Shown: positions 54,039 to 62,680 of the stretch, in pieces | How the letters are laid out: each line of letters opens with the position of its first letter | Position numbering within the stretch: position 1 is the first letter of the stretch | Origin: Paenibacillus sp. FSL K6-3182 | GTDB lineage: Bacteria; Bacillota; Bacilli; Paenibacillales; Paenibacillaceae | DNA length: 64,000 nt | Assembly (NCBI RefSeq): GCF_037976325.1 | Contig: NZ_CP150265.1 | Location: forward strand, 2,785,501-2,849,500 | Direction: 5' to 3' | Program-made: the position numbers and the translations under genes | Notes under the pieces: model-generated | What the model was told of the DNA's origin: nothing | What the model saw: only the letters and a program-made list of their open reading frames with translations | Database searches by the model: none

Positions 54039-54758
54039 ATGAAAAAAATGTGTTCACTTATGCTAAGTTTGTTTCTGGTAGCCGTTGTTATTGCAGGAAC
54101 AAGTGGAGGAACCACCGCAGAAGCCGCTGTCAAAAAAGAGTATCTTGAAATTTCAAAAAACGTCGTCTATTACGGACAATTGAAAAACGGCAAACCGCAT
54201 GGAAAGGGAACAATGTCCTGGTACCAAACAAAAACGTATTCAGGTGATTGGGTGGACGGCAAACGAAGCGGGCTTGGTAAATTTGTGAGCAGATCTACAA
54301 GCGAAGGCACAGAAATTACATACGATGGCGCTTGGAAAAACGATATTAAATCAGGCAATGGTTCATTGAATACGAAGATTATCCGCTCGGATGGCAGTGT
54401 ACAATCTCATAAGATCCAATTCGGTCAGTTTACGAATGACAAATTCACAGCAGGATATTCCGTATTGCATGTGAAAGATGAGCCAGCATATAGCTTTAAC
54501 TACAAAGATGCAACGATGAATCTTCAAGTGATCGGTACGAATGTGAAGATGAAGGAAGCATGGAAAAATGGTACTTTCTCAACCATTCAGTTTATGAAGG
54601 GCAAAGTGATGAAGCATTACGCTGTCGCATTCAACGAAAACCCTTCTTTGGTAAAACAGAACAAAGCGACACTTAAATATTTACAAGGCATTCAATCACA
54701 AGTAAACACGCATTTGATTAAGTTTGAAAGCTTAGCTAAGCGGGTGCCTTTGGCTTAA
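54039..54758 (+). CDS. Secreted MORN-repeat protein
   Basis: 239 residues. Signal peptide of about 30 residues ending in AEA/AVK; then three MORN-type repeats: YYGQLKNGKPHGKGTM, YSGDWVDGKRSGLGKF and YDGAWKNDIKSGNGSL (about 44-110), followed by a basic C-terminal region without a known domain. MORN repeats bind lipids or act as spacers; the bacterial role is unknown. ATG at 54039, upstream site GGGGTAGTGATG is moderate. Ends in a terminator. Confidence 0.82.
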   Translation: MKKMCSLMLSLFLVAVVIAGTSGGTTAEAAVKKEYLEISKNVVYYGQLKNGKPHGKGTMSWYQTKTYSGDWVDGKRSGLGKFVSRSTSEGTEITYDGAWKNDIKSGNGSLNTKIIRSDGSVQSHKIQFGQFTNDKFTAGYSVLHVKDEPAYSFNYKDATMNLQVIGTNVKMKEAWKNGTFSTIQFMKGKVMKHYAVAFNENPSLVKQNKATLKYLQGIQSQVNTHLIKFESLAKRVPLA

Positions 54759-54777
54759 TGCATAATAGATTTTAAGC

Positions 54778-54813
54778 GGATGGCTCCTTATTTGAAGGGG
54801 CCATCCTTTTTTT
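54778..54813 (+). terminator. Intrinsic terminator
   Basis: GGATGGCTCCTT pairs with AAGGGGCCATCC and seven T residues follow. Confidence 0.9.
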
Positions 54814-54938
54814 AATCTTCCTTCACGTTTGTCAAGTACTACAGAAACATGGTACTAGGTGGATGGTGGGGTGTTGTGTATAGTTAATTTATCCATACAA
54901 CGCGTGGAAAAGGTACTTCAGGAGGGTGAATAGTTGCT

Positions 54939-55205
54939 GTGAATACGACAGTAATAAGAAATGGTGAGCTGCAATGGAAAGCATCCATCCTGAAGCAGCA
55001 TGAAACATATGCCTATCAAGCGGCTTATTATTTGCTTGAAGATGAGTTCCTTGCAGCCAAAGCAGCGATGGATACACTTGCAGCATTGATTCGTGATGAA
55101 GCTTTTTTTGTTAAGGAAGCCGTGCTTCAGCAGAAGCAATTGAAACAATTGGTTATGAAAATATCGCTGGGCATTAAAGCTTCACACCTGCAAACTTCAA
55201 TTTAA
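54939..55205 (+). CDS. Small protein resembling the start of an ECF sigma factor
   Basis: 88 residues, all-helical by appearance. The segment YAYQAAYYLLEDEFLAAKAA resembles region 2.1-2.2 of ECF sigma factors (a Tyr/Leu-rich helix, an Asp/Glu turn, then an Ala-rich helix), but there is no region 4 and the core-binding Asp-Gln-Glu signature is degraded. GTG start with AGGAGGGTG 12 bases upstream. Could be a co-regulator, a remnant, or an unrelated helical protein. Confidence 0.55.
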   Translation: MNTTVIRNGELQWKASILKQHETYAYQAAYYLLEDEFLAAKAAMDTLAALIRDEAFFVKEAVLQQKQLKQLVMKISLGIKASHLQTSI

Positions 55206-55395
55206 CAATATAACAATAAACCTCAAGCTTATGCTTCACTCTCCTCGTTATTTGTTCTAAATCAAATCAATTCTACGCCAAGTCCAATTTGGATTTTTTC
55301 TCTCCCTGCCGTTAAAGCTCATTTTCGTAATCAACTCTGATATGATATAGTTTTTATGTAAGATAAAGACAATTCATGCAGGAGGATGTGGCAGT

Positions 55396-56013
55396 ATGAT
55401 CATAGACTTGACGCATATGATTCATGAAGGGATGCCGGTATTTCCGGGGCACAAAGAGACGACTCTGGTGCAAAGCAGTCATTTTCAAAGTGATGGGTAC
55501 AATAACCACCAATTATCGATTAATATGCATGCAGGCACTCATATCGACGGCCCGATGCACTTATTGGACATTCAGAAATATATGACAGAAACCTCAGTCG
55601 AGCAATTTGTTGGAGATGGCGTGCTGCTGGATGTAACTGGAGCTGCAGTAGTCGATTACAAAGAAGAGTACGAAACACGTATTCATGAGGGACAGATCGT
55701 TATTTTACATACTGGGCACGGCGATTTTTATGGGAAACCTTATTATTTCAGCGATTATCCGGTTTTGACCGCCGATTTTGTTGATTTGCTTATTCGAAAA
55801 AAGGTGAAAATGATCGGTTTAGATACACCTTCGCCTGATCGCTATCCTTTTTCGATTCATAAAAGCTTGTTTGGCAGCAATATTTTTATTATAGAAAATT
55901 TAGCGAATGTGAAGCGGCTGATTGGCATTCAAGCTTTTGAAATTATAGCATTGCCGCTCCTTATTCAAGCGGACTCATCCATAGCACGAGTGATCGCACG
56001 CGTAAAAGAATAA
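55396..56013 (+). CDS. Cyclase family protein (kynurenine formamidase-like)
   Basis: Metal-dependent hydrolase of 205 residues. The signature MHAGTHIDGPMH holds the zinc/manganese ligands His-x3-His-x-Asp, and GLDTPSPD is the second family motif. Members include KynB arylformamidase and isatin hydrolase; without kyn genes nearby the substrate is open. ATG behind AGGAGGATGTGGC. Followed 63 bases later by the UPF0173 gene. Confidence 0.9.
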   Translation: MIIDLTHMIHEGMPVFPGHKETTLVQSSHFQSDGYNNHQLSINMHAGTHIDGPMHLLDIQKYMTETSVEQFVGDGVLLDVTGAAVVDYKEEYETRIHEGQIVILHTGHGDFYGKPYYFSDYPVLTADFVDLLIRKKVKMIGLDTPSPDRYPFSIHKSLFGSNIFIIENLANVKRLIGIQAFEIIALPLLIQADSSIARVIARVKE

Positions 56014-56076
56014 CGATATAATGAGACGTAAAGCAAGCCCAAGCTTTCAACTAAAACGAAGGAGGATGATGTTTTT

Positions 56077-56766
56077 ATGGATATTATTTATCATGGACAC
56101 TCTTGTATTCAATTGATCGCGGGGGATAAATCGCTTATTATCGATCCCTTTCTGAGAGGCAATCCGCTTGCTACTACGAAAGCGGAGGAGATAAAGACGG
56201 ATGCCGTACTCCTCACTCATGCTCATATGGACCATATTTTAGATGCGGATCAGATTGCATTAAACAATGATGCTCCTGTTGTGGCGAACCCGGAGCTCGC
56301 GGCTTATATGTCATGGAAGGGTGTAAAAACGATCGGCATGAACATTGGCGGAACGTTAGATTTGGGATTTGCCAAAGCTAAAATGGTACAAGCGTTCCAT
56401 TCCTCAGGGATCGTTGTCGAAGAGGACAAAACCATTTTGTACGGTGGCATGCCTGCCGGTTACATTGTAAATATGGAACAACTAAATGTTCTTCATACAG
56501 GTGATACCGCTTTATTTGGCGATATGAAAATGATTGGTGACCGTCATTCGATCGATATCGCTTTTATTCCGATTGGCGATCATTATACGATGGGGATAGA
56601 TGATGCGCTGCAAGCGGCAATATGGTATAACGCGAAGCTGGTTGTGCCTGTACATTACAATACTTTTCCTGTCATTCGCCAAGAGGCTGAAAGCTTCGTG
56701 CAGCAGCTGCAAGACAGAGGGATTAACGGAAAAGTTCTGAAACCAGGCGAGAAAATGACGGTATGA
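56077..56766 (+). CDS. UPF0173 metal-dependent hydrolase (metallo-beta-lactamase fold)
   Basis: 229 residues, YtkL-like. Short signature YHGHSCIQL, LTHAHMDH zinc motif (residues about 49-56), GDTALFGDM and a terminal HYNTFPVI, as in UPF0173. Likely a phosphodiesterase or lactonase type hydrolase; no known substrate. ATG with AAGGAGGATG 12 bases upstream. Its TGA overlaps the next ATG, so the small membrane protein is co-translated. Confidence 0.93.
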   Translation: MDIIYHGHSCIQLIAGDKSLIIDPFLRGNPLATTKAEEIKTDAVLLTHAHMDHILDADQIALNNDAPVVANPELAAYMSWKGVKTIGMNIGGTLDLGFAKAKMVQAFHSSGIVVEEDKTILYGGMPAGYIVNMEQLNVLHTGDTALFGDMKMIGDRHSIDIAFIPIGDHYTMGIDDALQAAIWYNAKLVVPVHYNTFPVIRQEAESFVQQLQDRGINGKVLKPGEKMTV

Positions 56767-57017
56767 CTAGGCATGTAATTTACATTGTCACATGTGTTCT
56801 TATAATCGTAATGTCAGTGTGTTTTCTTTGGTACGCGCTATGGGATGCGAGTCAGCCCAAAACCGGACCTGTTGGCAACGGCGTTCATATGCCTACTTTC
56901 CAAGACTTATGGCCGATATACAGTATGATGGCAATGGGTGTTTTGAATTTGCCTGTGGCCATTATGCGTTATTTGGAATATAAGAAGACGCAAGAGAAAG
57001 ATGATGTAATGAAATAA
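56763..57017 (+). CDS. Small two-span membrane protein
   Basis: 84 residues, two hydrophobic segments (about 5-28 and 52-68), charged C-terminus. Family unknown. Translationally coupled to the UPF0173 gene through an ATGA overlap, so it may assist or anchor that hydrolase (inference). Confidence 0.7.
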   Translation: MTRHVIYIVTCVLIIVMSVCFLWYALWDASQPKTGPVGNGVHMPTFQDLWPIYSMMAMGVLNLPVAIMRYLEYKKTQEKDDVMK

Positions 57018-57038
57018 GGCGTTTGAGAGTAAAAAGGA

Positions 57039-57068
57039 TTGACAGCGATTTCACGTTTTGTGTATGAT
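57039..57068 (+). promoter_or_regulatory. Sigma-A promoter upstream of the propeller gene
   Basis: TTGACA (perfect -35), 18-base spacer, TATGAT. Transcription would start near 57075, inside or next to an operator-like motif and about 35 bases before a strong terminator hairpin. Confidence 0.65.
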
Positions 57069-57077
57069 GTACCTGTT

Positions 57078-57089
57078 AACGCGTGTTCA
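57078..57089 (+). promoter_or_regulatory. Operator-like motif, copy 1
   Basis: AACGCGTGTTCA, near-palindromic in its core, lies right at the predicted transcription start. An 11-of-12 match recurs at 57156-57167. Confidence 0.45.
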
Positions 57090-57110
57090 TAATGTTCAAA
57101 ACAACATAGA

Positions 57111-57145
57111 AATAAGTCCTATTTAAGAAATAGGATTTATTTTTT
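57111..57145 (+). terminator. Leader terminator or attenuator
   Basis: AATAAGTCCTATTT pairs with AAATAGGATTTATT (14 bp with one G-U), loop AAG, then six T residues. It lies between the promoter at 57039 and the propeller gene, so it either ends the upstream operon or attenuates the leader transcript. Confidence 0.75.
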
Positions 57146-57155
57146 AACATATATA

Positions 57156-57167
57156 AACACGTGTTCA
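57156..57167 (+). promoter_or_regulatory. Operator-like motif, copy 2
   Basis: AACACGTGTTCA; contains the perfect palindrome AACACGTGTT. Seventy-eight bases from copy 1, on the far side of the terminator hairpin. Confidence 0.45.
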
Positions 57168-57238
57168 CAAAAGGGATGCCGTGATAGAAGTGAATGCAGA
57201 TTTTAGAAATTATACTTATATAAGGCGGTAGATATGAG

Positions 57239-58117
57239 ATGGAAGCTGCACAAGAATCCCGAAATAATGAAGAGCGCACATTAGTCAGTTTGCTTGAAAA
57301 GATCGATGTGAAAACTGGCGAACGCAAAGTTTTGGCTGAATTTAATCATTTAATTGAAGCGCCAAACTGGACCAAAGACGGCAACCATCTTATTTATAAC
57401 AGCGGAGGTTTGCTCTACACCTTTGAGCTAGCAACTGGGGAAAGCAAGCTGATCGAATCGGGGTATGCCAATCATTGCAACAATGATCATGTATTGTCAC
57501 CTGACAATACACAATTAGCGGTAAGCCATCATACGCAGGAAGATGGAAAATCACGAATTTATATATTTTCATTATCTGAAGGTTTGCCTGCCCTAATTAC
57601 ACCGTTAGCACCAAGCTATTTGCACGGTTGGTCTCCTGACGGCGCCTCGCTCGCTTACTGTGCAGAAAGGAATGGTCAGTACAACATTTATACGATACCG
57701 GCTCACGGCGGGATTGAAGCACAGCTGACCGATACGACTGGTCTAGATGATGGACCGGAATATTCGCCGGACGGCCTACATATTTGGTTCAATTCGACAA
57801 GATCTGGCTTGATGCAAGTATGGCGCATGAACGTCGATGGAAGCGAGCAGACTCAAATGACATTTGATGAGAGCAATAATTGGTTTCCACATGTGTCTCC
57901 CGATGGTGAATCCGTTGCTTATATTACTTACCGCAAGGGTGATGTTGAGCCGAACGATCATCCTGCCAATAAAGATGTTGAAATTCGTCTAATGCCAAGC
58001 AAAGGCGGACCACATGCTGTCATTGCTGAATTATTTGGCGGTCAGGGCACAATCAATGTGAACTCTTGGTCGCCGGATAGCCGCGAGCTCGCTTTTGTTA
58101 GCTATAAATTTATATAA
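57239..58117 (+). CDS. TolB-like WD40/PD40 beta-propeller protein
   Basis: 292 residues with at least five PD40 repeats, each with an SPDG-type turn ([74 protein letters not shown]). No signal peptide, so cytoplasmic, unlike Gram-negative TolB. Similar proteins are paired with oligosaccharide or transport functions; the ligand is unknown. ATG behind AAGGCGG with 10-base spacing. The 5' leader is unusually structured. Confidence 0.88.
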   Translation: MEAAQESRNNEERTLVSLLEKIDVKTGERKVLAEFNHLIEAPNWTKDGNHLIYNSGGLLYTFELATGESKLIESGYANHCNNDHVLSPDNTQLAVSHHTQEDGKSRIYIFSLSEGLPALITPLAPSYLHGWSPDGASLAYCAERNGQYNIYTIPAHGGIEAQLTDTTGLDDGPEYSPDGLHIWFNSTRSGLMQVWRMNVDGSEQTQMTFDESNNWFPHVSPDGESVAYITYRKGDVEPNDHPANKDVEIRLMPSKGGPHAVIAELFGGQGTINVNSWSPDSRELAFVSYKFI

Positions 58118-58189
58118 TTATTTTTGTTTGAAGGAGCGAATCCATACATCATTTAGAACGAATATATGCTTATAGTAGCATGACAATAT

Positions 58190-58228
58190 TCCTGCTCTTC
58201 TCACTAACCGTGAAGGAGCGGGATTTTT
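58190..58228 (+). terminator. Intrinsic terminator
   Basis: TCCTGCTC pairs with GAGCGGGA (one wobble), extended by an inner stem, then TTTTTG. It ends the propeller gene and rules out a start upstream of it for the next protein. Confidence 0.8.
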
Positions 58229-58329
58229 GTTGTGAAATATTTTTTTTCGACTTCTTACTTCGACAACGTTTTATTATTCATGAAGCTATACTAAACAGGT
58301 GCTATTTTATTGACAGCGGAGGGTTGCTC

Positions 58330-58590
58330 ATGACTAATTCGAATTTCAGAAAGCGGATAGTTTGGTTCATTAACAGTGAGAGCGAACGAGTGTTAAGTAA
58401 TTTGAAGAGCGGGGCAGTTAATAAAGAGAATGCATTAGGAAGCTTTAACACGCTGTATCAGATCGCTTCATCAACAAGAGATACGGATACGATGGTAAGC
58501 TTGTGCGAAATGATCGACAAGGTAAGAGAATCGAATCATCGATCTGGATTATTTCATTTTACTGAGATGCGCAAAGGATCATTTTATTGA
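58330..58590 (+). CDS. Hypothetical protein, 86 residues
   Basis: Soluble, mainly helical, unknown family. ATG at 58330 follows GGAGGG with 6-base spacing; the frame extends to 58180 but crosses a terminator, so the short form is right. Lies between two terminators, hence a single-gene transcript. Confidence 0.65.
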   Translation: MTNSNFRKRIVWFINSESERVLSNLKSGAVNKENALGSFNTLYQIASSTRDTDTMVSLCEMIDKVRESNHRSGLFHFTEMRKGSFY

Positions 58591-58626
58591 CTCTCTATCG
58601 TTTTCATAGGCGATTTCAAAGAAAAG

Positions 58627-58649
58627 AGACCGATTCCGGTCTTTTTTTG
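58627..58649 (+). terminator. Intrinsic terminator
   Basis: AGACCG-ATTC-CGGTCT followed by seven T residues. Confidence 0.88.
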
Positions 58650-58724
58650 TTGATTCAATTATTTTCTGCGGGGTAAGTATTATTTAAGAATACTCATAAA
58701 ACGAAGCTGAAGGGAGCACTGAGC

Positions 58725-58925
58725 ATGAATAAACCTACAAAAAAACTTAATAAATTGCTTTTGATAACGATGATGAGCATCGTTGTTATTTTCACCGCTT
58801 CCGCTTGCAATAATGATAAGGATGTTAATAACAATGGCAACAGCAACGTGATTGAAGACGGCGCCAATAACACCCCTGATACGACGGATGATGCCATAAC
58901 AAACGATGATGCTACAACACCTTAA
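58725..58925 (+). CDS. Small Asn/Asp-rich lipoprotein
   Basis: 66 residues. Basic start, hydrophobic segment and lipobox ASAC give a lipid-anchored mature part of about 38 residues made of Asn, Asp, Thr and Gly. No family recognised; such tracts may bind calcium or act as spacers. ATG behind AAGGGAG. Confidence 0.7.
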   Translation: MNKPTKKLNKLLLITMMSIVVIFTASACNNDKDVNNNGNSNVIEDGANNTPDTTDDAITNDDATTP

Positions 58926-58954
58926 ATACGCATTTCTATGTAAAAGTGAACTAA

Positions 58955-58984
58955 GAGAGAGCCTCTGAAAGAAGGCTCTCTTTG
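58955..58984. terminator. Intrinsic terminator
   Basis: AGAGAGCCT pairs with AGGCTCTCT, followed by TTTG on the plus strand; also between convergent genes. Confidence 0.75.
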
Positions 58985-58992
58985 TCTTTCAA

Positions 58993-59274
58993 CTATTTTT
59001 TTGATTTTTTCTTTTTTGCTCTCGAAATATAGGATCTCTCGCTTTTATGGCGTTTATGCGAACGGTTTGATCTGTTTTCTTGTTCGCCACCTACTTGATT
59101 TTCATCAACATAGCAGTATTGATAAAGGTGTTTTTCACAAGGAACACAGTGATGACGTGTAACAACGTTTACTTGGTGAACTACCTCTACGATTTGTGGA
59201 TGGAAAACATCTCTGGTAACCGTTACTGGAGGATCATATACCCGGACTGTCGGACAAAATGGTCTGCAAGACAA
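58993..59274 (-). CDS. CotD-like spore coat protein
   Basis: 93 residues. SCRPFCPTVRVYDPPVTV at the N-terminus, then a His/Val-rich segment (FHPQIVEVVHQVNVV) and HHCVPC, resembling the CotD family of inner-coat proteins; the C-terminus is Ser/Arg/Lys-rich (KKKKSKK), as in several coat proteins that are cross-linked. TTG start at 59274 behind GAAAGGAG; the frame extends to 59310 without a site. CATATTGTA at 59314-59306 on the same strand matches the sigma-K -10 pattern, without a clear -35. Confidence 0.78.
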   Translation of the reverse strand: MSCRPFCPTVRVYDPPVTVTRDVFHPQIVEVVHQVNVVTRHHCVPCEKHLYQYCYVDENQVGGEQENRSNRSHKRHKSERSYISRAKKKKSKK

Positions 59275-59449
59275 TATTGTCAGCTCCTTTCCTAGTAGTC
59301 TTCTATACAATATGAAACTCCCTTATACAATGCTTGTGCCACTGCCTTGCGAGACAAATGAGGATAGAGAAGCGCTAGGTTAATTCAATGGTTCGATCAA
59401 AAAAAACTAGAGATTGGACTTCTGATTGAAGTCTGATAATATGGGAGCA

Positions 59450-59476
59450 AGGCCTCTACTCTTAGAGGCCTATATT
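59450..59476 (+). terminator. Hairpin in the leader of the Gre-like gene
   Basis: AGGCCTCTA pairs with TAGAGGCCT (9 bp, 4-base loop), followed by ATATTTTTAT. A second hairpin, GACTTC/GAAGTC, lies just upstream at 59417-59433. With no plus-strand gene ending here, this reads as a leader attenuator rather than a gene-end terminator. Confidence 0.6.
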
Positions 59477-59497
59477 TTTATAAGGAGGAAGCAGCAA

Positions 59498-59572
59498 ATG
59501 ATGCGAATCATCGTCCAAACCTTGCCGCTGCGCAATACGTCTTTAGGGGGTGAAGTATACTATGAACCATAG
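59498..59572 (+). CDS. Possible 24-residue leader peptide
   Basis: ATG-ATG start 8 bases behind the strong AAGGAGGA site; 24 codons, ending 11 bases inside the next gene. It would be translated between the hairpin and the Gre-like gene and probably couples or regulates its translation. No family. Confidence 0.45.
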   Translation: MMRIIVQTLPLRNTSLGGEVYYEP

Positions 59573-59981
59573 TCTCCCCTTAGATACCCTTAGAGATCAA
59601 CTAAGGCTTCAGCTCGTAGTTTTGGGTGAAGAGAAGCAAGCTTTTCTTGATGCACATGCGCCCAAACAGGAGTCAGAGCGTAAGCAAATCTATCAATTTA
59701 TTACCGAATATGTACAGTTTGTCGAGAAAGAGCTGAAATCATCGGATGAGCGATTGCCATCAACCGTATTTATAGGCTGCGAGGTTACCATTTCTTATTT
59801 GGATGACGCTACCTCAGATACGTTCAAAATTGTTTATCCCCATGACGCAGATCCGGAGCAGAATAACATTTCGTTCCTCTCTCCTGTCGGAAGACAGCTG
59901 CTGATGAGCCGCATAGAAGATATTATATCGGTTGAGACGCCAGCTGGAGCTATGCGAATGCGAATGCTTCATATTCAATAG
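59562..59981 (+). CDS. GreA/GreB-family C-terminal domain protein
   Basis: 139 residues. The C-terminal half (TVFIGCEVTISYLDD, then FLSPVGRQLLMSRIED) has the FKBP-like Gre C-terminal pattern that binds the RNA polymerase secondary channel rim. The N-terminal coiled coil is short and lacks the DFSENAEY-type acidic tip of GreA, so transcript-cleavage activity is unlikely; an Rnk or GreA-like anti-factor role is more probable. ATG at 59562, alternative GTG at 59550. Overlaps the possible leader ORF. Confidence 0.78.
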   Translation: MNHSLPLDTLRDQLRLQLVVLGEEKQAFLDAHAPKQESERKQIYQFITEYVQFVEKELKSSDERLPSTVFIGCEVTISYLDDATSDTFKIVYPHDADPEQNNISFLSPVGRQLLMSRIEDIISVETPAGAMRMRMLHIQ

Positions 59982-59987
59982 CACTAG

Positions 59988-60026
59988 AAAAAAACCGCTG
60001 AAGCTATAGCTTCAGCGGTTTTTTTA
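59988..60026. terminator. Bidirectional intrinsic terminator
   Basis: AACCGCTGAAGCTA and TAGCTTCAGCGGTT form a perfect 14-bp palindrome with A and T tracts on both sides, between the Gre-like and arabinofuranosidase genes. Confidence 0.95.
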
Positions 60027-60056
60027 GTATACTTTCTATCATTCTGAGAGGCAGAA

Positions 60057-61696
<1,640 letters not shown>

Positions 61697-61727
61697 ATTA
61701 CTAATTGTAAAAGCAGGTGAGTTTCAC

Positions 61728-62630
61728 ATGTATTTATCAACCGATGCAGCTTCGCTGCGTGTATACGAAGCGCTTGCGAGCGAAGTGCGCTTGCAAATTA
61801 TTGATTTGCTGAACAACAAAGAGATGCATATAAAGGAGCTTGCTGCAGAGCTGTATTTGAGCAGTGCAATTGTAAGCACCCACGTCAACAAGCTGCAAAA
61901 TGCCGGCCTAGTTAGTTATAGGATGCGCAGAATAAATGGAGGGACTTATAAATATTGCTCCTTGTCGACGGAGTATCTCCAAGTTAAACTGTCTAAATAT
62001 GCAGAGAGTTCTACAAAATATAAGGAAGTATCCATGCCGGTTGGTCATTATACGGATATTGAAGCCGCTCCGACCTGCGGCATTGCATCGACGGAGAAGA
62101 TGATCGGGCATTATGACATGCCCGCTTATTTTATGGACCCTGAGCGTGTTCAAGCAGGGATTTTATGGTTCACTAGAGGTTTTGTTGAATACAAAATTCC
62201 TAATTATTTATTTAAGGATCAGGTCGTACAGGAAATTGAAATATCATTTGAAATTGGATCAGAGGCACCCTATGTCAATGAGAATTGGCCGTCAGATATT
62301 CAATTTACTCTGAATGAGCAAAAGCTTGGCATGTGGACGAGTCCTGGCGACTTTGGCCGGATGAGAGGCCGTTATTCACCAGATTGGTGGCATTCTGACG
62401 TTAATCAGTATGGCCTATTAAAGGTGCTTCGAATAAATAAAAAAGGTTCCTTTATCGATGGTCAGCAAATTTCTGATATGACGATTGATGATGTATCATG
62501 GAATCGTTCGCAGTGGACATTCCGCATAAGTGCGGATGATACGTCGCAGGGCCGCGGCGGTCTCACCCTTTATGGAAAAGGTTTCGGGAATTATGACCAA
62601 GATATTGTTATTCGCATCTATTATGAATGA
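61728..62630 (+). CDS. ArsR-type regulator with large C-terminal beta-rich domain
   Basis: 300 residues. N-terminal winged helix of the ArsR kind (ALASEVRLQIIDLL, then SSAIVSTHVNKLQNAGLV) without the ELCVCDL metal motif, then a domain from about 125 to 300 rich in beta strands and aromatic residues (PDWWHSD, MWTSPGDFGRM, GRGGLTLYGKGF) that could bind a carbohydrate. ATG behind AGGTGAG. Divergent from abfA, followed by a response regulator gene 50 bases later. Probably an arabinose or arabino-oligosaccharide sensor, by context. Confidence 0.82.
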   Translation: MYLSTDAASLRVYEALASEVRLQIIDLLNNKEMHIKELAAELYLSSAIVSTHVNKLQNAGLVSYRMRRINGGTYKYCSLSTEYLQVKLSKYAESSTKYKEVSMPVGHYTDIEAAPTCGIASTEKMIGHYDMPAYFMDPERVQAGILWFTRGFVEYKIPNYLFKDQVVQEIEISFEIGSEAPYVNENWPSDIQFTLNEQKLGMWTSPGDFGRMRGRYSPDWWHSDVNQYGLLKVLRINKKGSFIDGQQISDMTIDDVSWNRSQWTFRISADDTSQGRGGLTLYGKGFGNYDQDIVIRIYYE

Positions 62631-62680
62631 TTGCCTTCTTATTTGACAGAAAAAATGACGGGGATGGCGGAGGTTTACGA

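Noticed and set aside
58180..58329. N-terminal extension of the 86-residue hypothetical protein
   Set aside because: It crosses the intrinsic terminator at 58190-58228, and a good ribosome binding site lies before 58330.
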